Shown here piece by piece: positions 15,932-23,695 of a stretch of DNA of 30,176 nt (position 1 is its first letter; every line of letters begins with the position of its first letter). The DNA comes from VAXT01 sp964591295 (GTDB lineage Bacteria > Actinomycetota > Thermoleophilia > Gaiellales > Gaiellaceae), in the NCBI GenBank assembly GCA_964591295.1, contig CAZQAG010000024.1, positions 1 to 30,176 on the forward strand, given 5' to 3'. Position numbers and translations under genes: made by a program. The notes under the pieces are model-generated. The model searched no databases and was not told the origin of the DNA. It worked only from the letters and a program-made list of their open reading frames with translations.

Positions 15932-17382
15932 CACTCGTCATCCTCGACGGCTGGGGACTTGCCCCACCGGGCCCCGGCAACGCGGTCGAGCTCGCCGACA
16001 CACCCGTCTTCGACCGGCTCTGGGCCGAGTACCCGCACACGACGCTCGAGGCCTCCGGGGAGGCGGTGGGCCTCCCTCCAGGTCAGATGGGGAACTCCGA
16101 GGTCGGCCATCTGACGATCGGCTCGGGACGCATCCTCTTCCAGGACCTGATGCGCGTGAACAAGTCGATCGAAGACGGCACGTTCTTCGAGAGCCCCGCG
16201 CTCGTCTCCGCCTTCGAGCGTGGCGAGAACGTGCATCTCCTGGGGCTCGTCTCCTACGGCGGGGTGCATGCACACATGAGCCACGTGAAGGCGCTGCTTC
16301 GCTTCGCTCCCGAGAAGACATGGATCCACGCGTTCACCGACGGCCGGGACGTGTCCCCGACGTCGGCCGTACACGACCTCGCCGAACTCCCCGCGGGCAG
16401 GATCGCCACGGTCGTTGGCCGCTACTACGCGATGGACCGCGACAAGCACTGGGACCGAACCGACAAGGCCTTCGCCGCCATCGTCCGCGACACCCATGTC
16501 CCGGGGTCTGACCCCGTAAAGTTTACGGGGTCAGACCCCGTAAAGGAGGTGTTAAGGAGTTACGAGCTGGGGGTGACCGACGAGTTCATCGAGCCCATCG
16601 TCTTTCCGGACAGGCCTCGCCTCGGGCCGAACGACTCGGCGATCTTCTTCAACTTCCGGCCCGACCGTGCGCGACAGTTGACGGAGCGCCTGCTCGGCTC
16701 ACAGCTCGACGTGACGACGATGACGCGCTACCGGGACGACTTCGACTGCCCCGTCGTCTTCGGAGAGCAGACCGTGGACGAGACGATGGCCGAGGTCTGC
16801 GCCGAGCACGGCATTCGCCAGCTGCACGTGGCCGAGACCGAGAAGTACGCCCACGTCACCTACTTCTTCAACGGTGGCCGCGAGGACGAGTGGTCCGGCG
16901 AGCGGCGCATCCTCGTGCCCTCGCCTCGAGACGTTCCGAGCTACGACCACAAGCCGGAGATGTCCGCGGCCCAGGTTGCGGGCGAGTTCGACCGCGCGCT
17001 CGCCGAGGACGGCTACGGCTTCGCCGTCGTCAATATCGCCAATCCGGACATGGTCGGGCACACCGGGTCGATTCCCGCCGCCGTGAAAGCGGTCGAAGCA
17101 GCCGACGCCGCCCTCGGCCGGATCCTCGCAGCGGTCGAGCGAGAGGGAGGAATCGCGCTCGTGACGGCGGATCATGGGAACGCAGAACAGATGCTCGACG
17201 CCGATGGCATGCCGCAAACCGCACACACGTCAAATCCCGTACCACTAGTGGTGACAGACACGAACGATGTTTCTTTGCGGGAGAAGGGGGAACTCAGAGA
17301 CCTCGTGCCTACAGCAATTTCCCTGCTCGGCCTCGCAAAACCTTTACAGATGTCGGGCCATAGTTTGTTGGTAACCGGCTAA
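15907..17382 (+). CDS. gpmI: 2,3-bisphosphoglycerate-independent phosphoglycerate mutase, with REP-coded insertion
   Basis: The 491-residue metalloenzyme interconverts 3- and 2-phosphoglycerate. Alkaline-phosphatase-superfamily metal and catalytic residues are present: Asp14 in VILDGWG, Ser64 in GQMGNSEVGHLTIGSGR, DGRDVSPTSA, FNFRPDRARQL, NPDMVGHTG and TADHGNAEQM. The start is a TTG at 15907 inside tpiA; it places VILDGWG at the normal distance. Between VRDTHVP and EVLRSYELGVTDEF the protein reads GSDPVKFTGSDPVK (residues 200-213), encoded by the palindrome at 16503-16545. The ordinary family sequence has only a short DPV-type segment there, so the insertion adds roughly 8-15 residues to a loop without breaking the frame. 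Confidence 0.94.
   Translation: MSRSYPLVALVILDGWGLAPPGPGNAVELADTPVFDRLWAEYPHTTLEASGEAVGLPPGQMGNSEVGHLTIGSGRILFQDLMRVNKSIEDGTFFESPALVSAFERGENVHLLGLVSYGGVHAHMSHVKALLRFAPEKTWIHAFTDGRDVSPTSAVHDLAELPAGRIATVVGRYYAMDRDKHWDRTDKAFAAIVRDTHVPGSDPVKFTGSDPVKEVLRSYELGVTDEFIEPIVFPDRPRLGPNDSAIFFNFRPDRARQLTERLLGSQLDVTTMTRYRDDFDCPVVFGEQTVDETMAEVCAEHGIRQLHVAETEKYAHVTYFFNGGREDEWSGERRILVPSPRDVPSYDHKPEMSAAQVAGEFDRALAEDGYGFAVVNIANPDMVGHTGSIPAAVKAVEAADAALGRILAAVEREGGIALVTADHGNAEQMLDADGMPQTAHTSNPVPLVVTDTNDVSLREKGELRDLVPTAISLLGLAKPLQMSGHSLLVTG
16503..16545. repeat. REP-like double palindrome inside gpmI
   Basis: Positions 16503-16539 are fully self-complementary: 18-base arms around one base. Each half holds the smaller palindrome GGGGTC.GACCCC. 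The 19-base unit from 16503 recurs at 16527 with one change. It is related to the palindrome at 9815-9841 by stem-preserving changes. It ends next to a perfect ribosome-binding-like AAAGGAGGTG at 16542-16551. Confidence 0.75.
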
Positions 17383-17399
17383 ACTAAGCCACCCTTTAG

Positions 17400-17987
17400 A
17401 TGCCCCTTCAGCAGCCTGATTTCGGCGTATTGAGGAAAGCCCAACGAGGTGACGAGCGGGCTTTCACGCTGATCGTGCGCGCATATGAGGTGCCGGTCTA
17501 CAACTACGTCCTCCGCCTCGTGGGCGACCGCGCGCTCGCCGAAGATCTGACCCAGGAGGTCTTCCTCCGCGTCTACCAGGGGCTCCCCAAGTTCTCGCTG
17601 CGCTCGAAGTTCACGACCTGGCTCTTCCAGGTGACGAAGAACAGGGTCCTCGACGAGCTCCGCGCCAACGAGCGCCGCCCGCTCCGGACCGTGACGCTCG
17701 ACGACGTCCCGCCGCTCGAGGTCGTCGACGCCCCCTTCGAGCGCGTCGAGGCGGTCGACGCCGTATGGCGCTCGGTCGGAAACCTGACCGTCGACCTGAA
17801 GATGGCGCTTCTCCTGCGCGACATCGTGGGCCTCTCGTACACGGAGATCGCAGACTCGCTCGAGATCACGCTCGCCACCGTCAAGTGGCGCATCTACAAG
17901 GCGCGGGAAGAAGTCCAGCTCGCGCTCGCCCGTGAGGGCATCACCTTCGGCGTGGACAAGGCTCCCGCCGGGCTGACCGTCGGCTAA
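17400..17987 (+). CDS. RNA polymerase sigma factor, ECF (sigma-70 family)
   Basis: The 195-residue protein has region 2 (DERAFTLIVRAYEVPVYNYV, then AEDLTQEVFLRVYQGLPKF and TTWLFQVTKNRVLDELRANE) and region 4 (LRDIVGLSYTEIADSLEITL, then ATVKWRIYKAREEVQLAL) joined by a short linker, and lacks regions 1 and 3. That is the ECF arrangement used for alternative promoters. I see no adjacent zinc-finger anti-sigma factor, which most ECF factors have, so its control is unclear. The ATG is 17 bases after the gpmI stop; TAAACT at 17380 is a weak possible -10 box, and read-through from gpmI is possible. Confidence 0.93.
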   Translation: MPLQQPDFGVLRKAQRGDERAFTLIVRAYEVPVYNYVLRLVGDRALAEDLTQEVFLRVYQGLPKFSLRSKFTTWLFQVTKNRVLDELRANERRPLRTVTLDDVPPLEVVDAPFERVEAVDAVWRSVGNLTVDLKMALLLRDIVGLSYTEIADSLEITLATVKWRIYKAREEVQLALAREGITFGVDKAPAGLTVG

Positions 17988-17993
17988 CGCGTC

Positions 17994-18722
17994 CTAAGCC
18001 CCATGGACGAGGCGCTCGGCGAGCGCCTCGGGCAACTCTCGTTCCCGGATCTCGGTCTGGGTGCGCGCGATGTCGTAGTGATTCCGCCGAAAGCGGGCCT
18101 GGCCGGAAGGAAGGTCGAGCTCGAGCCAGGCCGCCCGGGCATCGCCGTCGCGCGGCTGGCCGACCGAGCCCGGGTTGAGGAGCCAGCGGCCCTCCTGCAG
18201 CTCGATCTGTGAGCCGGCCGGCGCGAGGTCGCCCTGGAGGCGGCCGTCGGAGAGGGTGATCGCAAGCGCAATGTGGCTGTGCCCGACGAGGACGACCGGC
18301 GCGACCGTCGCCTCGAGCGCAGCCCGTGCGGTCTCCTCGGTGATCACGTACTCCCAGACCGGATCTCTCGGGCTCGCGTGGTAGAGCTCGGCACCCTCGG
18401 TCTTCGCCTCCGACGAGAGACTCTCGAGATAGGCGCGGTGCTCGTCGAGCAGAACGGTCTGGGTCCAGCGGGCGGTGGCCGCGGCGTCCGGCGAGAACTC
18501 GTCGAGATCGAGGCTCCCCAGGACTCCGAGGTCGTGGTTGCCGACGAGATTGATCGCAGCCCGCTCCCGTACCAGCTCGACCACCTCATTCGGGCGCGGC
18601 CCGTAGCCGACGAGGTCCCCCACGCACCAGATCTCGTCCGGCGGGTCGGCGTCGATCGCCTCGAGGACGGCCTCGAGCGCGTGTAAGTTCGCGTGGATGT
18701 CGGAGATGACTGCAACGCGCAA
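17994..18722 (-). CDS. Calcineurin-like metallophosphoesterase (YfcE/MJ0936-type phosphodiesterase)
   Basis: The 242-residue protein carries the dimetal phosphoesterase motifs: Asp8 and His10 in VISDIHANLHAL, Asp36 in VGDLVGYGPRPNEV, Asn62-His63 in VGNHD, VLVGHSHIA and LLNPGSVGQPRDG. Relatives hydrolyse phosphodiesters or nucleotides; the physiological substrate cannot be read here. A TTG at 18722 is the start because it gives the exact motif-1 spacing; GAGGAC lies about eight bases upstream. TATCGT on the minus strand near 18750 is a plausible -10 box. It is convergent with the sigma gene and divergent from the M48 gene. Confidence 0.88.
   Translation of the reverse strand: MRVAVISDIHANLHALEAVLEAIDADPPDEIWCVGDLVGYGPRPNEVVELVRERAAINLVGNHDLGVLGSLDLDEFSPDAAATARWTQTVLLDEHRAYLESLSSEAKTEGAELYHASPRDPVWEYVITEETARAALEATVAPVVLVGHSHIALAITLSDGRLQGDLAPAGSQIELQEGRWLLNPGSVGQPRDGDARAAWLELDLPSGQARFRRNHYDIARTQTEIRERELPEALAERLVHGA
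18008..18030. terminator. Inverted repeat at the 3' end of the phosphoesterase gene
   Basis: Ten-base arms (CGAGGCGCTC and GAGCGCCTCG) flank a 3-base loop. It lies inside the phosphoesterase coding end (EALAERL) and just beyond the sigma-factor stop. No T-tract is present, so termination in either direction is only possible. Confidence 0.3.
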
Positions 18723-18726
18723 TGGC

Positions 18727-19935
18727 TTGTCCTCGCGTTGGACAACGATATCCCTGGTGCTGATGGCTCTGGCGTGGCTAGTCGCCGCGCCGCTCCTCTG
18801 GCGCTCGCGGGTACCGGGTGACCTTCAGCTTCCGACCCTCGATCCGAACGACTACTTCAGCGCGTCCGAGCTCTCCAAGGCCGAGCGCTACGAGCGATTC
18901 GTGCGAATCGACATCGTGCTGTCGCTCATCGCGACTGTCGTCGCTCTGCTCTTCCTCGTCCGGCGCGCGCCGCGTCTTGCCCGGAACACGGGGCTGGGGC
19001 CGATCGGCGCTGGGATGATCGTCGGGATGATCATCCTCGCCGTCCTCTGGGCGGTGAACCTGCCCTTCGCGATTGCCCTGCGCTGGTGGGCCCAACGCCA
19101 CGACCTCGCCCGCGGTCCGTGGATCAACTGGCTACTCGACCCCTGGGCGGAGCTCGGCGGCACCGTCGTCTTCGTGATGCTTCAGATCGCGATCGTGATG
19201 GTGTTCGCCCGGCGCTACCCACGCCACTGGTGGCTGCCGGTGACCCCGATCTTCCTGGGCCTCGCAACCCTTGCGCTCTTCGTCGCTCCCTATCTGCTGG
19301 CATTTTCCATCGATCCGCCCAAAAGCCCGGAGCTGCGCCAGGACGTGAAGACCCTCGAACGGCGCGAGGGGATCTCGGGCACGCCGGTGGACGTTGAGAG
19401 GGTGAGCCTCCTCACGACCCAGGCCAACGCGTACGTGGCCGGCCTCGGACCGACGACACGGGTCGTGATCTGGGACACGCTGCTTGACGGACGCTTCAGC
19501 CGTGGTGAGATTCGCGTCGTTCTCGCCCATGAGTTCGCACATGTCGGGCGCAGTCATCTCTTGAAGGGCATCGGGTGGGCGGCCTTGTTCGCGTTCCCGC
19601 TCACCTTCGCGCTCGCCCAGATCACGAGGCGGCGCGGCGGGCTCGGCGACCCCGGCGTCTTGCCCTTCGGAGTACTCGTGCTCGTCCTGCTGCAAACCAT
19701 GTTGGCGCCGGCCCAGAACACCGTCTCCCGACACGTCGAAGCAGAGGCGGACTGGGTAGCGCTCGAGGCGACCCGCGACCCGGCCTCCGCTCAGGGCTTG
19801 TTCGAGGGATTCGCGGAGACGAGCCTCGGGCAGCCGAATCCGCCGACCTGGGCCTACCTCTTCCTCGACACGCATCCGACTCTCATGCAGCGGATCGCGA
19901 TGGCCGAGGCCTGGAAGCGCGAGAACCCTGGTTAG
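18727..19935 (+). CDS. M48-family integral membrane zinc metalloprotease
   Basis: The protein has about 402 residues and a CAAX-prenyl-protease-1/HtpX layout: several N-terminal transmembrane helices (TTISLVLMALAWLVAAPLL; GMIVGMIILAVLWAV; VFVMLQIAIVMVFA; LALFVAPYLLAF), then VLAHEFAHVGRSH with the HExxH-type zinc site (here HEFAH), a further helix pair, and EAEADWVALE supplying the third ligand. HPTLMQRIAMAEAWK at the end is typical. Members degrade damaged membrane proteins or process C-termini. An ATG at 18697 is in frame but would run antisense over the neighbouring start, so I prefer TTG 18727; ATG 18763 is another option. The stop overlaps the convergent DUF3467 gene by four bases. Confidence 0.88.
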   Translation: MSSRWTTISLVLMALAWLVAAPLLWRSRVPGDLQLPTLDPNDYFSASELSKAERYERFVRIDIVLSLIATVVALLFLVRRAPRLARNTGLGPIGAGMIVGMIILAVLWAVNLPFAIALRWWAQRHDLARGPWINWLLDPWAELGGTVVFVMLQIAIVMVFARRYPRHWWLPVTPIFLGLATLALFVAPYLLAFSIDPPKSPELRQDVKTLERREGISGTPVDVERVSLLTTQANAYVAGLGPTTRVVIWDTLLDGRFSRGEIRVVLAHEFAHVGRSHLLKGIGWAALFAFPLTFALAQITRRRGGLGDPGVLPFGVLVLVLLQTMLAPAQNTVSRHVEAEADWVALEATRDPASAQGLFEGFAETSLGQPNPPTWAYLFLDTHPTLMQRIAMAEAWKRENPG

Positions 19936-20237
19936 GAGTCTTCGCCGCCGGTGGTCTCCGGCAGGTTCCGGATCCCTTCGCGGCTCGTCCACTTCGAGTA
20001 GGCGTCGTTCATCGCCTCGAGCAGCTCGTGCATGAAACGAGTCGACATGTTCACGCGCGCGACGACGACTCCAGGCACGTCGCCCTCTTCGACCTCGTGG
20101 TCGATCCGCGCGAAGGTCAGCGTGAACTCGTAGTCCGAAAAGCTGATGTTGGCGAAGTTCGAGTAGACGCCCGCCATCACGTCGGGATCCATGTGGATGT
20201 TCAGCTGCCGCTGCTGGGCGTCGTCGTGCTCGCTCAC
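19932..20237 (-). CDS. DUF3467-family protein
   Basis: The 101-residue protein matches the small DUF3467 group: VYSNFANISFSDYEFTLTFA, then VVVARVNMSTRFMHELLEAM. The family's function is unknown. It starts from a GTG six bases after a shared -10 box, divergently from argS. Its stop shares four bases (TTAG) with the stop of the convergent M48 gene. Confidence 0.8.
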   Translation of the reverse strand: MSEHDDAQQRQLNIHMDPDVMAGVYSNFANISFSDYEFTLTFARIDHEVEEGDVPGVVVARVNMSTRFMHELLEAMNDAYSKWTSREGIRNLPETTGGEDS

Positions 20238-20242
20238 GCTCC

Positions 20243-20249
20243 TACGATA
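20243..20249. promoter_or_regulatory. Symmetric bidirectional -10 box between DUF3467 gene and argS
   Basis: TACGATA gives TACGAT on the plus strand, six bases before the argS GTG (20255), and TATCGT on the minus strand, six bases before the DUF3467 GTG (20237). The whole spacer between the two genes is 17 bases. Confidence 0.65.
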
Positions 20250-20254
20250 TACCC

Positions 20255-21781
20255 GTGAATCGATCCGTCACCAAGCTGGCCGAAGAGCTCGGCAAGGTCG
20301 CGGGGGCGCCGATCGAGCTCGAGCGGCCGTCGAGCGCCGAGCACGGGGACTACGCAACGAGCGTGGCTCTCCAGCTCGCACCCGAGAGAAAGCGCCCTCC
20401 GCGTGAGATCGCCGAGGAGCTCGCGGAGCAGGCAGCCGGCCTCGAGTCAGTGGCGCGCGCGGAGGTCGCTGGCCCGGGCTTCGTCAACCTCTGGCTCGCA
20501 CCGACCTGGTACGGCAAGGCGCTCGCGGAGATCCTCGAGGCGGGGGGGACCTACGGCGGCGGCTTCGCCGAGCCGGCGGAAAAGGTGCAGGTCGAGATGG
20601 TCTCGGCAAATCCGACGGGGCCGATCACCGTCGCGGCGGCTCGAAACGGCGCCTACGGCGATTCCCTGGCGCGAGTCCTCGCGCATGCGGGCCACACGGT
20701 CGAGCGCGAGTACTACTACAACGACGCGGGCGCGCAGATGGAGCGCTTCCGGGCTTCCGTGGAGGCAGTTCGCCGGGGAGAGCAGCCTCCTGAGGACGGA
20801 TACCACGGCGCGTACGTCACCGACCTCGCTGCCCTCGAAGGCGACGCGGTGCCCAGGATGCTCGAAGAGATCGCGCAGACGCTCGAGCGCTTCCGGATCC
20901 ATTTCGACTCGTGGGCTCTCCAGAGCGCGCTCGCCGAGCGGCTGCCGGAGCTCTTGCCGAGGCTGGACACGTACGAGAGGGACGGGGCGGTCTGGGCACA
21001 CTCGTCCGCATACGGCGACGAGGACGACCGGGTCCTCATCCGGTCCGCCGAACAAGGCGGCGAGCCCACGTACCGCGCCGCGGACGTCGTGTACCTCGTC
21101 GACAAGCTCGAGCGGGGCTTCGACCGGGCGATCTACGTGCTCGGCGCCGACCACCACGGCACCCGGCAGTGGTACGGCGCGGTCGCGCGCATGCTCGGCT
21201 ACGACCCCGAGCGGGTGGAGGTGCTGCTCTACCAGATGGTGCACTTGACCGAGGGCGGCCGGCAGACGAAGGTGTCGAAGCGCCGGGGCGACGTCGTCTT
21301 CCTCGACGAGCTCGTCGACCAGGTCGGCGTCGACGCCGCGCGCTGGTACCTCGTCAACCGCGGCCCCGACCAGACGATCGAGATCGACGTCGACCTCGCC
21401 GCGGAGAAGACGCAGAAGAACCCGGTCTACTACGTCCAGTACGCCCACGCGCGGATCGCGGGCATCCTGCGGAACGCCCCCGAGGGACTTAGCAACAGTC
21501 TGTTGCAGCCTCCAGAGGAGCTGGCTCCCGAAGAGAAAGATCTGATCAAGCGGCTGACGGAGTTCCCGGACGTCGTCGAGGAGGCTGTTGCCCGACGGGG
21601 CCCGCACGCGCTGCCGAACTACGCGATCCGGGTCGCAGACGACTTTCACCGCTTCTACCACGAGCATCGCGTGCTCGAGAGCGAAACCGAGGCGTTCCGG
21701 CTCGGCCTCGCGCGCGCCACCCAGGCAGTGATCGCCCGCAGCCTCGACCTCGTCGGTGTCGGGGCTCCTGACCGAATGTGA
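20255..21781 (+). CDS. argS: Arginyl-tRNA synthetase with altered HIGH motif
   Basis: The 508-residue class I synthetase charges tRNA-Arg. Family segments are GPGFVNLWL, VQVEMVSANPTGPI, EREYYYNDAGAQMERF, VYLVDKLERGFDRAIYVLGA followed by DHHG, TKVSKRRGDVVFLDEL (KMSKS equivalent at Lys339-Arg343), NPVYYVQYAHARI and the anticodon-binding end DDFHRFYHEHRVL. The HIGH signature, normally PLHVGHAR, reads PITVAAAR (residues 123-130), so both histidines and the glycine are replaced. It is shorter than the usual 550-580 residues. It seems to be the only copy in view, and everything else argues for a working enzyme. GTG 20255 lies six bases after a -10 box, so the mRNA is probably leaderless. Confidence 0.93.
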   Translation: MNRSVTKLAEELGKVAGAPIELERPSSAEHGDYATSVALQLAPERKRPPREIAEELAEQAAGLESVARAEVAGPGFVNLWLAPTWYGKALAEILEAGGTYGGGFAEPAEKVQVEMVSANPTGPITVAAARNGAYGDSLARVLAHAGHTVEREYYYNDAGAQMERFRASVEAVRRGEQPPEDGYHGAYVTDLAALEGDAVPRMLEEIAQTLERFRIHFDSWALQSALAERLPELLPRLDTYERDGAVWAHSSAYGDEDDRVLIRSAEQGGEPTYRAADVVYLVDKLERGFDRAIYVLGADHHGTRQWYGAVARMLGYDPERVEVLLYQMVHLTEGGRQTKVSKRRGDVVFLDELVDQVGVDAARWYLVNRGPDQTIEIDVDLAAEKTQKNPVYYVQYAHARIAGILRNAPEGLSNSLLQPPEELAPEEKDLIKRLTEFPDVVEEAVARRGPHALPNYAIRVADDFHRFYHEHRVLESETEAFRLGLARATQAVIARSLDLVGVGAPDRM

Positions 21782-21788
21782 AGCCGAG

Positions 21789-21794
21789 TAGGAT
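21789..21794 (+). promoter_or_regulatory. -10 box of glpX, leaderless start
   Basis: TAGGAT followed by exactly six bases and the GTG at 21801. Confidence 0.55.
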
Positions 21795-21800
21795 GCTCTC

Positions 21801-22847
21801 GTGACGCAGGCTGCCGAAACCGGCGCGCCCGCGGGGACGACCGGCCTTACTCCTGACCGCAACCTCGCGCTCGAGCTCGTGCGGGTGACGGAGTCGGCGG
21901 CGCTAGGTGCGGGCCGCTGGATCGGGCGCGGCGACAAGATCTCCGCCGATCAAGCCGCGGTGGACGGCATGCGGCACATGCTCGGTACCACGAACATGTC
22001 CGGCGTCGTCGTCATCGGCGAGGGCGAGAAGGACGAGGCGCCGATGCTCTACAACGGCGAGGAGATCGGCTCCGGCAGCGGGCCCGAAGTGGACGTCGCG
22101 GTCGACCCACTCGAAGGCACGACGCTCTGCGCCAAGGGTCAGCCGAACGCGATCGCCACCATGTCCGCCTCCGAGCGGGGGACGATGTTCTTCCCGGGCG
22201 CTGCGGTCTACATGAACAAGATCGCCTGCGGCCCGGAAGGCGCCGACGAGGTAGATATCGAGGCGCCTCCGGCCGAGAACGTGAAGCGCGTCGCGAAGGC
22301 GAAGGGTGTTAAGCCGAGCGACGTCACGGTCGTCGTCCTGGAGCGCGACCGGCACAAAGAGTTGATTGCGCAACTGCGTGCGGTGGAAGCGAAAGTGCTG
22401 CTGATCCCCGACGGCGACGTCGCCCCGGCGATCGCGGCCGCGCAGCCCGACACCGGCGTCGATCTCCTGATGGGAGTCGGCGGCACGCCCGAGGGTGTCC
22501 TTTCGGCGTCGGCGCTCAAATGCGTGGGCGGCATGCTCCTCGGCAAGCTCTGGCCGCGCGACGACGAGGAGCGCCAGAAGCTCATCGACGCCGGCTTCGA
22601 CCTCGACCAGGTGCTCTCGACCGACGACCTCGTCGGCGGGGACGAGGTCTTCTTCGCGGCAACGGGAGTCACCACGGGCGCCCTTTTGCGGGGTGTCCAC
22701 TACACGCCCGAGGGGGCCGTCACCGACTCGATCGTCATGCGCTCGAAGTCCGGGACCGTCCGCCGGATCGAAGCGCACCATTCCTTCGGGAAGCTCGAGG
22801 CGCTCTCCGGCAGGCGCTTTCAGACGGGCACTGACCTAGCCGTGTAA
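21801..22847 (+). CDS. glpX: Class II fructose-1,6-bisphosphatase GlpX
   Basis: The 348-residue enzyme removes the 1-phosphate of fructose 1,6-bisphosphate, the committed step of gluconeogenesis, and is the main FBPase of Actinobacteria. It has the lithium-sensitive phosphatase signature: VVIGEGEKDEAPMLYNGEEI, DVAVDPLEGTTLCAKG, MNKIACGP, DLLMGVGGTPEGVLSASALK, GGMLLGKLWPR and FFAATGVTTGALLRGV. The aspartates and glutamates of the GEGEKDEAPML and VDPLEGTT motifs are the metal ligands. GTG 21801 is supported by the -10 box and by the family N-terminus (RNLALELVRVTESAAL). It lies 19 bases after argS but has its own promoter. Confidence 0.97.
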   Translation: MTQAAETGAPAGTTGLTPDRNLALELVRVTESAALGAGRWIGRGDKISADQAAVDGMRHMLGTTNMSGVVVIGEGEKDEAPMLYNGEEIGSGSGPEVDVAVDPLEGTTLCAKGQPNAIATMSASERGTMFFPGAAVYMNKIACGPEGADEVDIEAPPAENVKRVAKAKGVKPSDVTVVVLERDRHKELIAQLRAVEAKVLLIPDGDVAPAIAAAQPDTGVDLLMGVGGTPEGVLSASALKCVGGMLLGKLWPRDDEERQKLIDAGFDLDQVLSTDDLVGGDEVFFAATGVTTGALLRGVHYTPEGAVTDSIVMRSKSGTVRRIEAHHSFGKLEALSGRRFQTGTDLAV

Positions 22848-22877
22848 CGCTCTGAGCCCTAGGATGACTGTGTCCGC

Positions 22878-23297
22878 ATGAAGTTCTTTTTGATCCCAGG
22901 GCTCGTTCTTGTCGCGCTGGCATTTGTGCCCTCGGCGATGACCGAGTCTGCGGCCCGCGCGCCTGTCATCAAGTACAAGGACGACCAGTTCGGGCCGATC
23001 CTCACGACGCGGACCAAGCAGCCGCTGTACTTCTGGACCGTCGAGAAGCGTGCCGGCGGGAAAATCAGGTGCAAGGGCGCGTGCGCGAAGGCATGGCCGC
23101 CGCTGATCGTCCGCAACCGCGCAAGCGTCCCAAGGCGCATCGCCGGTATTCCCGGCCGGTTCGGTGTCATCCGCCGTCCCGGCGGCAAGCTGCAGGTCAC
23201 GCACCGAGGGCTGCCCGTCTACGCGTACGCGCACGAAGAGCCCGAGCAGGTGCTCTGCGATGACGTAGACGGCTGGTTCGTGGTTCGGCTGCGCTAA
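22878..23297 (+). CDS. Secreted protein of the COG4315 / Lipoprotein_15 type
   Basis: The 139-residue protein has a signal peptide (KFFLIPGLVLVALAFVPSAM) without a lipobox cysteine. The mature part shows the paired motif of the family: PLYFWTVEKRAGGKIRCKGA with CAKAWPPLIV after it, then LPVYAYAHEEPEQ and DGWFVVRL. The two YxF/Y-type segments and the Cys-x3-Cys pair define this small secreted group, whose function is not established. TAGGAT at 22860-22865 gives a very short leader. Its stop overlaps the next, convergent gene by four bases (CTAA). Confidence 0.75.
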   Translation: MKFFLIPGLVLVALAFVPSAMTESAARAPVIKYKDDQFGPILTTRTKQPLYFWTVEKRAGGKIRCKGACAKAWPPLIVRNRASVPRRIAGIPGRFGVIRRPGGKLQVTHRGLPVYAYAHEEPEQVLCDDVDGWFVVRLR

Positions 23298-23695
23298 CCA
23301 AAGGTCACCATCAGGCGATCGATCTCGGCGTCGCGCAGGCGCAGGATGAGCGTTCCCGCCCGGGCTGACGGCTCGGCACGCCACGCGTAGTCTGCGATGA
23401 CCAGGTCGTCTCCTGACTCGTTTGTGCGCAGGATCAAGATCTCGTCGTCAGGAGGGTGGTCGACGTATGCCTGCGCGATCGCGGGCTTACCGCGGAACGG
23501 TCCGACCGGAACGCCCTCGAAGGCGAGCTCCGCGTCTTCGGCGAACTGCTCGAGCATCGGTCCGTAGTCACCCGAGCGGACTCCTTCGTTGAACCGCTCG
23601 ACGTGAGACCGGAGAAGCTCTTCGCTAAGCGAGGCTGGACGTCTCCCATTCAGGCGCGTAGGAGCCCGACCGCGCGGCGCCGTTGAACTTCGCAC
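23294..23695 (-). CDS. NTF2-like / SnoaL-like domain protein
   Basis: From LSEELLRSHVERFNEGVRSG the sequence runs DYGPMLEQFAEDAELAFEGV, then FRGKPAIAQAYVDHPPDD, YAWRAEPSARAGTLILRL and IDRLMVTFG. This is the cone-shaped NTF2-like fold used by many small enzymes and binding proteins; no catalytic role can be assigned. The start is unclear. A GTG at 23695 and an ATG at 23719 lie inside fba; a CTG at 23658-23656 would also fit. The conserved part begins right at the fba stop, so coupling to fba is likely. Confidence 0.65.
   Translation of the reverse strand: MRSSTAPRGRAPTRLNGRRPASLSEELLRSHVERFNEGVRSGDYGPMLEQFAEDAELAFEGVPVGPFRGKPAIAQAYVDHPPDDEILILRTNESGDDLVIADYAWRAEPSARAGTLILRLRDAEIDRLMVTFG

Noticed and set aside
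19132..19992. Large minus-strand open frame opposite the M48 gene
   Set aside because: The plus strand encodes an intact M48 protease with all zinc ligands; the opposite frame is its shadow.
20447..21937. 496-codon minus-strand frame opposite argS
   Set aside because: It is antisense to a clear synthetase and has no protein-family features.
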